From assembly GCA_002309305.1 (NCBI GenBank), contig DBWR01000023.1:1-7006 (forward strand): a stretch of DNA of 7,006 nucleotides, written 5' to 3'. Below the pieces are notes generated by a model, which was not told where the DNA came from, did no database searches, and saw nothing but the letters and a program-made list of their open reading frames with translations. Below, one piece after another: positions 1-5,540 of the stretch. Numbering within the stretch: the stretch's first letter is position 1; each line of letters opens with the position of its first letter. Both the position numbers and the translations under genes were made by a program. Source of the stretch: Treponema sp. UBA1233. GTDB lineage: Bacteria > Spirochaetota > Spirochaetia > Treponematales > Treponemataceae.

Positions 1-95
1 AAGGACTCTGGATTATCACCTGTTGCAGCTATATAGGTAAGATATTCTGCGGCAGAACTTCTAATTGAAATTTCTTTTGACCTTTTTTTTGCCAT
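1..95 (-). CDS. RhuM-family protein, N-terminus only (cut by window edge)
   Basis: Only the first 31 or so codons are present, running off the left edge on the minus strand. The protein opens MAKKRSKEIS and continues into SSAAEYLTYIAATGDNPES, which I recognise as the usual opening of virulence RhuM-family proteins; a stretch like 'YEDENIWLTQKMMA' normally follows, outside this window. RhuM was named from Salmonella pathogenicity island 3. The family is common in genomic islands and its biochemical role is not established. The chosen ATG is at 95, preceded by GGAG with a short 3-nt spacing. An alternative in-frame ATG lies at 104 (adding MEK), and an in-frame TAA sits just upstream of that. 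It is transcribed away from the regulator/acyltransferase operon end and seems to have its own promoter. Assignment rests on the N-terminus alone. Confidence 0.7.
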   Translation of the reverse strand, partial: MAKKRSKEISIRSSAAEYLTYIAATGDNPES

Positions 96-106
96 CTTCT
101 CCATCC

Positions 107-132
107 ATTATAATAGAACATTATACCACAAA
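107..132 (-). promoter_or_regulatory. Two overlapping -10 boxes upstream of the RhuM gene
   Basis: On the minus strand TTTGTGGTATAATG (132 to 119) is an extended -10 (TGG then TATAAT at 125-120). A second perfect TATAAT lies at 112-107, 13 bp downstream. No convincing TTGACA-like -35 is visible. Starts from the first box would leave a leader of about 9-18 nt before the two candidate ATGs; starts from the second would leave about 5 nt before the ATG at 95. Confidence 0.6.
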
Positions 133-226
133 TTCCCTCTTTTGTTGCAGAAACATCGCTATTTCGCAAAAGATTCCCCTGCCATGGAGCCCCTCCCCAT
201 AAAAATTCATGGGGATAAATTTCCAA

Positions 227-235
227 ATTATACCA
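227..235 (-). promoter_or_regulatory. Upstream extended -10 box (TGGTATAAT)
   Basis: A perfect TATAAT (232 to 227, minus strand) is preceded by TGG, forming an extended -10. It lies about 107 bp upstream of the box nearest the RhuM gene, so it would give that gene a roughly 120-130-nt leader. That leader contains a perfect 6-bp inverted repeat, CCCCAT (195-200) with ATGGGG (209-214). No clear -35 is seen. Confidence 0.4.
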
Positions 236-306
236 ATATTGCTAATATTTTGCCGAAACAGTCCCTTTTCCGTGGTTTTACTTAACTTTTGGTAAAATAA
301 AACCTT

Positions 307-336
307 GCCCTGCCCGGGAGAAATCCTGGGTGGGGT
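307..336. terminator. Strong GC-rich hairpin with GAAA loop downstream of the HTH-AbrB gene
   Basis: Positions 307-319 pair with 324-336 around a GAAA tetraloop (320-323), giving a 13-bp stem on the plus-strand RNA with four G-U pairs (307/336, 311/332, 312/331, 316/327). It lies 30 bp past the stop codon of the minus-strand regulator gene, and on the minus strand it is followed by a T-rich run (AAGGTTTTATTTTACC), so it could terminate the minus operon. However, the four G-U pairs become A-C mismatches in minus-strand RNA, so the fold is clearly better in the plus orientation, where it is followed by GTTGTTTTGCG. Function is therefore uncertain. Confidence 0.5.
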
Positions 337-365
337 GTTGTTTTGCGTGGATCCTAATTTGTACA

Positions 366-788
366 TTACTTTTTTAATTTGCTGACCATGTTTGCAAGGG
401 ACAGGAATTTTTCTGATTTTATCAAGGCAAGTCCCTGTTCCTCATCACCAAGGACAACAAGCTGGTCCCCGGTGGAAATGTCGAAAATCTTTCTTGCTTT
501 TGCCGGTATGACAATCTGACCCTTATCTCCAACGGTGACAAGCCCAAATAGATGCTTTCCCTTTGGTGGAAGACCAAGCCCCATATTTTTTTCAGGCTCA
601 TAGTTTGCAAGATCATCAAGAGAAACTCCGAAAATTTCAGCAAGCTGCTTGCATTTGTCAAGGTCGGGAACGCTTTCGCCGGATTCCCATTTGGCAACGG
701 ACTGTCTTGTAACGCCAAGTTTTTCCGCAACATCTTCCTGAGTCAACTGTAAGACTTTACGCATTTGGGCCAGATTGTCCTTGAACAT
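366..788 (-). CDS. XRE-family HTH / AbrB-like fusion transcriptional regulator
   Basis: This 140-residue cytoplasmic DNA-binding protein has two domains. Residues 6-60 form a Cro/CI-type helix-turn-helix (QLTQEDVAEKLGVTRQSVAKWE, recognition helix around 26-36). Residues about 81-125 form an AbrB/MazE/SpoVT swapped-hairpin domain (TVGDKGQIVIPAKARKIF, then GDQLVVLGDE). Such fusions are known from anaerobic bacteria and usually sit beside the genes they control. The ATG directly follows the acyltransferase stop (TAA|ATG). Its ribosome site GGAGG lies inside the end of that gene, 5 nt before the ATG, so the two are probably translationally coupled, regulator second. The likely target is its own operon promoter near 1915-1992; this is inference. 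Two DNA-binding modules suggest an oligomer contacting extended or repeated sites. No cofactor-binding domain is visible. Confidence 0.9.
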   Translation of the reverse strand: MFKDNLAQMRKVLQLTQEDVAEKLGVTRQSVAKWESGESVPDLDKCKQLAEIFGVSLDDLANYEPEKNMGLGLPPKGKHLFGLVTVGDKGQIVIPAKARKIFDISTGDQLVVLGDEEQGLALIKSEKFLSLANMVSKLKK

Positions 789-1892
789 TTACGCCTCCAC
801 TTTAGCCTCAATATTTTTTTTCTTTTTGATTCCAAGCACCGCCCATCTGAAAAATGGAATCCTTGAGATGAGCGCATATAAACCATAACCGAAAACAAAG
901 CCTGCGACAAGACTCAAAATGTAGCTTGCGGGAGCGGGAAGGAGTTTGGGTTTGGCAAGCAATAAGGCTACGGTAGATATTCCAAGATAATGGAAGATGT
1001 AAAGTCCAAAACTGTGGCGGGTCATCCATTCGGTAAATGCATTTGAAAAATCTCCGAAGCGGGCAAATCCACCCAGCATGGCAAGGGAGCCGAAATAAGC
1101 GCACAATGAATACAGCCAGCCCCTGTTGATTGGTTTATCGGCATAGTTCTGACCGAAATACAAAAGCGCAAAAGTCACGCACAATGCAAGGGCAATTATG
1201 ATCAGAGGCAGGGAAAGTTTTTTGATTTTTTCCACCACCGCATCATGGGAGAAAACGAAGTAGCCCAAAACAAAAAAGACAAAGTAAAAGGCAATCCTGT
1301 AGACAGAAACTATGGGTGTGTTAAGAATCTGCGCCGCACCCCAAATCGGAAAGTAAAACAGGGCAATCAACCAGAGGGGAGTTTTTGCACCGAGCGACAG
1401 GAGCCTTCCCTTTTCAATTTTTCTTATCAGCACCAGAAGCAGACTGTATATCCACAAAAGATGCATGTACCAGAGAACGCCGCTTCCAGACGCAACCATA
1501 ATCATGTAAATTACCGGAGCAGGAACCCCGGCAGCCTTAAGTCCGTCAATGCCGCCACCTATGGACATGCTCACATAACCCTGGATGAACTGGAAAAACA
1601 AGAGGCCTATAGTTGACGGAACCAAAAGTTTCAGTGTCCTTGATTTTATGAATTCTTTGTTCGAATGCTTTTCCAGATAAAGTCTTGAGCTGATTCCAGA
1701 GACGATGAAAAGAAGGGGCATAATCCAGGGATAAACCAGATACTGAAATGCGTCGTAGTACTGAACGTTCAGATTGGTAATTTTACCCAAACCGCCGATC
1801 ACGCCCTCCGCATTGTACATGTAGAAGACGTGATAGATTAAAACGATTACGACGGTTGTCCAGCGGATGTTGTCCAAATAGTGCTTTCTCAT
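789..1892 (-). CDS. Acyltransferase-3 (OafA/OatA-like) integral membrane protein
   Basis: This 367-residue polytopic membrane protein has about ten hydrophobic segments and matches the acyltransferase-3 family, which moves acetyl or other acyl groups across the membrane onto cell-surface sugars or peptidoglycan. The hallmark R-X10-H motif is present (R10, H21 in DNIRW...IYH). Also visible are the SG turn with a basic stretch (S66-G67, R70, K83-R85), LWYMH at 140-144, and a late SFGLYIFH helix at 294-301. There is no fused SGNH or other extracytoplasmic domain, so it is the short form; acceptor and donor cannot be told. The C-terminal tail is short and Lys-rich. I start at 1892, where AGGTGG precedes the ATG by 7 nt; an upstream extension to 1958 lacks hydrophobic or family character. 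It heads the operon with the HTH-AbrB regulator. A cell-envelope modification gene under local control fits a phase or stress response. Confidence 0.88.
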   Translation of the reverse strand: MRKHYLDNIRWTTVVIVLIYHVFYMYNAEGVIGGLGKITNLNVQYYDAFQYLVYPWIMPLLFIVSGISSRLYLEKHSNKEFIKSRTLKLLVPSTIGLLFFQFIQGYVSMSIGGGIDGLKAAGVPAPVIYMIMVASGSGVLWYMHLLWIYSLLLVLIRKIEKGRLLSLGAKTPLWLIALFYFPIWGAAQILNTPIVSVYRIAFYFVFFVLGYFVFSHDAVVEKIKKLSLPLIIIALALCVTFALLYFGQNYADKPINRGWLYSLCAYFGSLAMLGGFARFGDFSNAFTEWMTRHSFGLYIFHYLGISTVALLLAKPKLLPAPASYILSLVAGFVFGYGLYALISRIPFFRWAVLGIKKKKNIEAKVEA

Positions 1893-1914
1893 ACATTTAC
1901 CACCTTTGCAATTA

Positions 1915-1943
1915 ATCTTAACATAATTGTAAGGCAGAACCAA
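1915..1943 (-). promoter_or_regulatory. Candidate promoter of the acyltransferase-regulator operon
   Basis: On the minus strand TTGGTT (1943-1938), a 17-bp spacer and TAAGAT (1920-1915) resemble a sigma-70 promoter. It predicts a start near 1908 and a leader of about 16 nt carrying the AGGTGG ribosome site (1905-1900). Both hexamers are imperfect. Unlike the other promoters in the window, it has no extended -10. Confidence 0.4.
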
Positions 1944-1963
1944 ATGGAAGTCCACCAAGAAAA

Positions 1964-1992
1964 ATTAACATTTCAGGAGGTTTTGTGTTAAT
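1964..1992. repeat. Inverted repeat ATTAACA-N15-TGTTAAT, possible operator
   Basis: Perfect 7-bp arms lie at 1964-1970 and 1986-1992, separated by 15 bp. A further TTAACAT copy at 1918-1924 touches the candidate -10 of the acyltransferase operon. The full inverted repeat lies about 20-50 bp upstream of that promoter. The spacing and location suit binding by the adjacent two-module HTH-AbrB regulator, but TTAACA is AT-rich and could recur by chance. Confidence 0.3.
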
Positions 1993-2002
1993 GTCAGTTG
2001 CG

Positions 2003-2068
2003 TTATTCTTCTGCTGACAGAAGCCAGTCCAGGGCATTCAACAGATTTTTCGGCGACAGAGACCTCCT
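2003..2068 (-). other. Short open stretch resembling a gene 3' end (possible remnant)
   Basis: Between the nuclease-like gene and the acyltransferase operon, a minus-strand frame reads SPKNLLNALDWLLSAEE followed by TAA (2005-2003). The composition looks like a real amphipathic C-terminal helix. The frame stays open upstream into the nuclease-like gene, where it lies out of frame with that gene. AGGAGG on the minus strand (2068-2063) has no usable start codon at a normal distance. It may be a decayed gene end or chance. Confidence 0.2.
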
Positions 2069-2093
2069 AGTTAGGATTGTATTCCGAGAAACC

Positions 2094-2846
2094 TCAATTA
2101 TCAAGGGTAAGATTGGAATGTATTCCAAACTCTTTCCTAAAGCTTTCGCAGGATTTTCTTATGTCGCAGTTCTGGCAGACGTGGGTGTAAAAGGGCTTGC
2201 CGTCCTTGTATTTTTTCTTCAGGTCGGAGGGGGCTGGCGGGTCAAATTCACAGTTCTGGATTTTTTCTACAACCTCTCCCACTTTTTTGAGTGCGGCATC
2301 CTGTGCGTTTTTATTGTGCTGGACGGGAACGATTGGATCCCAGTTTTCAAGGGCATGTTCCAATTCCGGAAAGCTGTTGTTTTTTAAAGCATGGCGTACG
2401 TCCTTGGGTACCGATGTTGTCATGACAAAAGTTTCGGCCACGCTTCCCTCCTGAATCCTTTCCAGTTCATGGGCATAGAGGTTCAGTTCATCCCTGTACA
2501 ATTCAATGTCATCTTCTATCTGTTCCTTTGAATTGGTGGTCACGTCAAAGAGGCTCAGCTTTCCGTCTTTTTCCAGAACATCGATTTTTCCTTCCAGAGA
2601 ATATGGAATGTCCTTGTTTGGGGTATGAAGATTGGGAACGGAAATTTCAATTGAAGAAACATTGCCTTCAAGCATCATTTTCCTGTGCCGCTTCCAGTAT
2701 GCAAGTACCTGCTCAAATGCACGCTCCCTCATCATCTCGTTGATTGAATGTCCGGATGTCTCCTTTAAGTATTCATAATTCGCCTCAAAAAATTCACGGA
2801 GCTTTTCTTCGATTTTGACTTCACTGATTTCATTCATCTCATTCAT
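2094..2846 (-). CDS. PD-(D/E)XK-like Fe-S protein, second half of a split helicase-nuclease
   Basis: This 250-residue protein matches the C-terminal two thirds of the RecB/AddB/Cas4-like nuclease domain carried by UvrD-type helicases. An N-terminal helical part (1-60) is followed by the core strand-loop GKIDVL (D89), LFDVTT (D101), the helix YRDELNLYA (117-125), and a cysteine cluster C224-X2-C227-X5-C233, with another Cys at 199. In active relatives these positions read GxxD, DxK and YxxQLxxY. Here the catalytic Lys is Thr103 and the Gln is Glu120, so nuclease activity is doubtful, while the 4Fe-4S ligands look intact. The first part of the domain is at the end of the overlapping upstream helicase. 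The ATG at 2846 overlaps that gene by 8 bp and is preceded by AAAGGAG with 10-nt spacing; a second in-frame ATG follows three codons later. Role inferred: non-catalytic DNA-binding or structural partner of the helicase. Confidence 0.82.
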   Translation of the reverse strand: MNEMNEISEVKIEEKLREFFEANYEYLKETSGHSINEMMRERAFEQVLAYWKRHRKMMLEGNVSSIEISVPNLHTPNKDIPYSLEGKIDVLEKDGKLSLFDVTTNSKEQIEDDIELYRDELNLYAHELERIQEGSVAETFVMTTSVPKDVRHALKNNSFPELEHALENWDPIVPVQHNKNAQDAALKKVGEVVEKIQNCEFDPPAPSDLKKKYKDGKPFYTHVCQNCDIRKSCESFRKEFGIHSNLTLDN

Positions 2847-5469
2847 TGCCGGAGTTCTCCTTTATGAAATTTTCAAGATCACGAATCGTCCTGAGTACAA
2901 GGGAACCGTAGAACATCGTCTGGCTTCTTGACGGTACAAAGCCGTACTTCTTGAATGCCATGTAGTTTCGGGGACATGTCAGATATGGAATGTAATCATA
3001 CTTGAAGCTGTAAACTTTTTCTTCCTTCCCGCCGGAAACCTTTTCCTCAGGCACCTCTAACTTGCAGTTGTTCACCATGTTAAAACTCTTTTGTGCAAAC
3101 AGGCCGTTAAACGCCGGATATGTGCTTTGTCCCGGTCCCTGAAATTGGGATATGACCAGAAGATTCTTTGCCCTGGACAATGCAACGTAGAACATCCGCA
3201 TCGTGTCGTAATCATCCATCATGTTGAGGGGTTCATTCAGGCCATTGTTTTGACCTTTGGCCTCAAGCATTTCCCTGACCAGAACATCCAGGGGGCGCGG
3301 GTCTTTATGGCGGTGCATCACGGAACCCAGGACGACTACGGGGAATTCAAGCCCCTTTGACTGATGTACCGTGAGAAAGGGAACTGATCCGCTGGGGAAC
3401 GGAGTGTCTTCGTTTTCATATTCGCCTTCATTCATCCTGAACAAAGTATATAGGAATGAATAGAAAAATGAATTCAAAAACATGTCGTCGTCAAAATTCC
3501 TTCCGGACAAAACCGGTGAATGCATGTCCATGTATTTTGAAAGGTATTGGCTGATCTTGCCCAGGTTGTACATCCCCACATCATCGCCAATCTTTGCCAT
3601 TTCAAATTCATCACAATACCATTTTGCTTCCTGCAGGTCATAGAACAAATCCATTATGTTCCAGTCAAGAGAAGTCGCTCTGGAAAGTATGTACGATACG
3701 GGGACAGACTCTTTCATCTGTGCTTTTATCCTGACATATTCACGCAACCTGTAGTTTGACAATTCCGCAACAGTGTCTTCCGACAGGTCTTGAAGATTTT
3801 CATCAGAGAGCAGGATTTCAAATTCCGAACCGTCAGCGTCATCTTCCAGACCAATTCCGTTTGCACCGCAAATATTGCTTAATATCTTGAATTGTCTTTT
3901 CGCCTCATCAACCTGATTCATTTTTGATTCAACAATCTTAAGCAGAACCTCATCCCGCATGATTTCCGCCAGTGCAATCGTCCTGATTTCATGAATCCAC
4001 TCGTTGAATTTTTTCATGCCTCCCAAGCTAGTTTCCAGATCAGGAACACAGTCAAAAACCGTGGCAAACAATCCGAATGTCACCAGAGCTTCATCCGTAA
4101 AAAGAAAGTTCTTTGCCCTTGGAGCATAATACGGAATACCCGCGGCGGCAAACGCATCTGCATAGGCTTTTACCGAGGCACTCATTCCGTCATTGCCACC
4201 TCTAAGTGTGGGGAACAAAAATGCGCATTGATTGTAATCTTCTATTATTCCCCGTGCCTTTAGAATAATGAGCAATTTGACGACTTCGGACGTTACCTTT
4301 TCCTTGTTGCCCATAGAGCGCAGGACCGCACAGCCTGTATCCATACTGAACGCCGTGATGTTTTTGTCTTGAATCCTATATGACTTGCTTGGAAACAATT
4401 CATCTTCCCATTTACAGTTTTGGATGAACGAAGTATATGTATCCACAATCTGTTTTCTTGAGCGGTAGTTTATGTTCAAGTCAATTCTGGTGGGCCGCAC
4501 TCCAATGCACCTTTCGCAAATGTTTTCAAAGTCAATCAGGTTTTCTACCGTGGCACCGCGGAACCTGTACAACGCCTGATCATCGTCACCAACCACACAG
4601 ATGTTTTTTGTACCCGACGCAAGAGCCATGTAAATTTTCTGCTGGATTGTATTCGTATCCTGATATTCGTCAACGATTATATGCTTAAAGATTTTACCGT
4701 GATTTTTTACATTCATGATAACCGACAGGGCCTTTTGCTGCAGGCGTGCAAAATCTGTTCTTTCAGGATTCTGCAATTCAAGAAGCTCCCTGTACTTTAC
4801 CGTCATCCTTAAGAGCTTGTTTTTAACAGAGTTTTCCACCCCAAATTTCAAATCATCATTTAAAAAATCTTCCTCGCTCATCCTGTTGAAAAAAGAGATG
4901 CTGTTTTTTACGGCGTTCATCTTTGAGCTTGAATTTTCTCCAAACCATTCGTTTATCTCGTGATAGAAATTCAAGTAGTCATCTTGTTTTGAAGAAGAAT
5001 AACCACCCGCCTCCAGAATTTGCGTCCAATTTGAATGCCGTGAAACAAAGAAAAACTGATCCAGTTCATCAAGGAGGACAACCCTGTTTGCTTTTTGTGA
5101 ACCTGAAACAAAACGGTCATCCTTTAAGATCCTTTGACACAGTGAATGCAAGGTACCCACATACATTTCCGAAGTGTCATAAGTTTTCCCAGTAAACGCA
5201 GATGCCAGAGACAAGAGTTCCTGCAGGCCCTGCTCCAGCTGCAATGCGGCTTTTTCCGTAAATGTCGAAAGGAATATTTCTCCAGGCTCAACTCCACAGG
5301 CTGCAATCAGAAACAGTGTCCGCCACAACAATACGCGCGTCTTTCCCGAACCAGGTCCGGCAGTAAGAAGCAAAGGTCCGTCTATGTGCTGAATCGCCCT
5401 GAGCTGATTTTCGTTTGGTTTGAATTTCTTTTGCTCAAATAATGATGCAAGCAGCTTTGAAGAATCCAT
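2839..5469 (-). CDS. UvrD/PcrA-like SF1A DNA helicase ending inside a nuclease domain
   Basis: This 876-residue ATP-driven helicase should translocate 3'-5' on single-stranded DNA, as its family does. Motifs in order: Q motif NENQLRAI (19-26), Walker A AGPGSGKT (37-44), Ia STFTEKAA (68-75), Ib GTLHSLCQRIL (105-115), Walker B VDEYQDTN (266-273), III VVGDDDQALYRFRGA (292-306), IV NYRS (334-337), V TVHQSKGLEFP (700-710), VI RMFYVALSRAKN (758-769). All are intact, so the motor should work. The last 60 residues (LTCPRNY at 830-836 and YGSLVLRTIRDL at 854-865) are the start of a C-terminal PD-(D/E)XK Fe-S domain. The gene stops there and the rest lies in the next ORF, which overlaps by 8 bp. C832 matches the first 4Fe-4S ligand; L859 replaces the usual His. 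The ATG at 5469 has no ribosome site, and an in-frame TGA (5484-5482) precedes it. It is not RecB, AddA or canonical UvrD, which lack this end. Confidence 0.93.
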   Translation of the reverse strand: MDSSKLLASLFEQKKFKPNENQLRAIQHIDGPLLLTAGPGSGKTRVLLWRTLFLIAACGVEPGEIFLSTFTEKAALQLEQGLQELLSLASAFTGKTYDTSEMYVGTLHSLCQRILKDDRFVSGSQKANRVVLLDELDQFFFVSRHSNWTQILEAGGYSSSKQDDYLNFYHEINEWFGENSSSKMNAVKNSISFFNRMSEEDFLNDDLKFGVENSVKNKLLRMTVKYRELLELQNPERTDFARLQQKALSVIMNVKNHGKIFKHIIVDEYQDTNTIQQKIYMALASGTKNICVVGDDDQALYRFRGATVENLIDFENICERCIGVRPTRIDLNINYRSRKQIVDTYTSFIQNCKWEDELFPSKSYRIQDKNITAFSMDTGCAVLRSMGNKEKVTSEVVKLLIILKARGIIEDYNQCAFLFPTLRGGNDGMSASVKAYADAFAAAGIPYYAPRAKNFLFTDEALVTFGLFATVFDCVPDLETSLGGMKKFNEWIHEIRTIALAEIMRDEVLLKIVESKMNQVDEAKRQFKILSNICGANGIGLEDDADGSEFEILLSDENLQDLSEDTVAELSNYRLREYVRIKAQMKESVPVSYILSRATSLDWNIMDLFYDLQEAKWYCDEFEMAKIGDDVGMYNLGKISQYLSKYMDMHSPVLSGRNFDDDMFLNSFFYSFLYTLFRMNEGEYENEDTPFPSGSVPFLTVHQSKGLEFPVVVLGSVMHRHKDPRPLDVLVREMLEAKGQNNGLNEPLNMMDDYDTMRMFYVALSRAKNLLVISQFQGPGQSTYPAFNGLFAQKSFNMVNNCKLEVPEEKVSGGKEEKVYSFKYDYIPYLTCPRNYMAFKKYGFVPSRSQTMFYGSLVLRTIRDLENFIKENSGNE

Positions 5470-5475
5470 AAATAA

Positions 5476-5486
5476 ATTATATCACA
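5476..5486 (-). promoter_or_regulatory. Extended -10 promoter of the helicase gene, probably leaderless
   Basis: The minus strand carries TGTGATATAAT, with TATAAT at 5481-5476. Only six bases (TTATTT) separate it from the helicase ATG at 5469, so the A of ATG is 7 nt downstream of the -10, where transcription normally begins. There is no Shine-Dalgarno sequence. The -35 zone (about 5504-5499, CTTAAA) is poor, which an extended -10 can offset. Confidence 0.7.
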
Positions 5487-5521
5487 AGTTGGAAGAAATT
5501 TAAGTGTCGAATCTGTATTTT

Positions 5522-5532
5522 TGTGGTATAAT
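5522..5532 (+). promoter_or_regulatory. Extended -10 promoter of the TerB/PH-like gene
   Basis: TGTGGTATAAT (TATAAT at 5527-5532) lies 8 bp before the ATG at 5541, so the transcript would start at or within a base or two of the start codon. It diverges from the helicase promoter: the -10 boxes are 45 bp apart, and the two weak -35 zones overlap around 5499-5510, so the promoters may compete for polymerase. Confidence 0.7.
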
Positions 5533-5540
5533 GACTCTTG

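Noticed and set aside
29..226. 65-codon minus-strand open frame overlapping the RhuM start
   Set aside because: It is out of frame with the clearly family-like RhuM N-terminus and covers its promoter.
121..366. 81-codon minus-strand open frame in the intergenic region
   Set aside because: It overlaps the hairpin and three -10 boxes, has no ribosome site and no recognisable protein features, so it is treated as non-coding.
789..1958. Longer acyltransferase start at 1958
   Set aside because: The extra 22 residues cover the promoter and ribosome site, and the family's conserved part begins just after the ATG at 1892.
1974..2017. Plus-strand AGGAGG followed by GTG/ATG and a short frame (MSVALFFC-stop)
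   Set aside because: Only 8-10 codons before the stop, and no downstream gene on that strand.
1998..2387. 129-codon plus-strand open frame over the nuclease-like gene
   Set aside because: Most of it is antisense to a well-supported gene. It needs a TTG start 17 nt after AGGAGG, and the sequence shows no family features.
2839..5469. Naming the helicase RecB, AddA, UvrD or PcrA
   Set aside because: Motor motifs are shared by all. The CPxxY nuclease start at the C-terminus and the lack of RecB/AddA length and partners point to a different subfamily, so no symbol is given.
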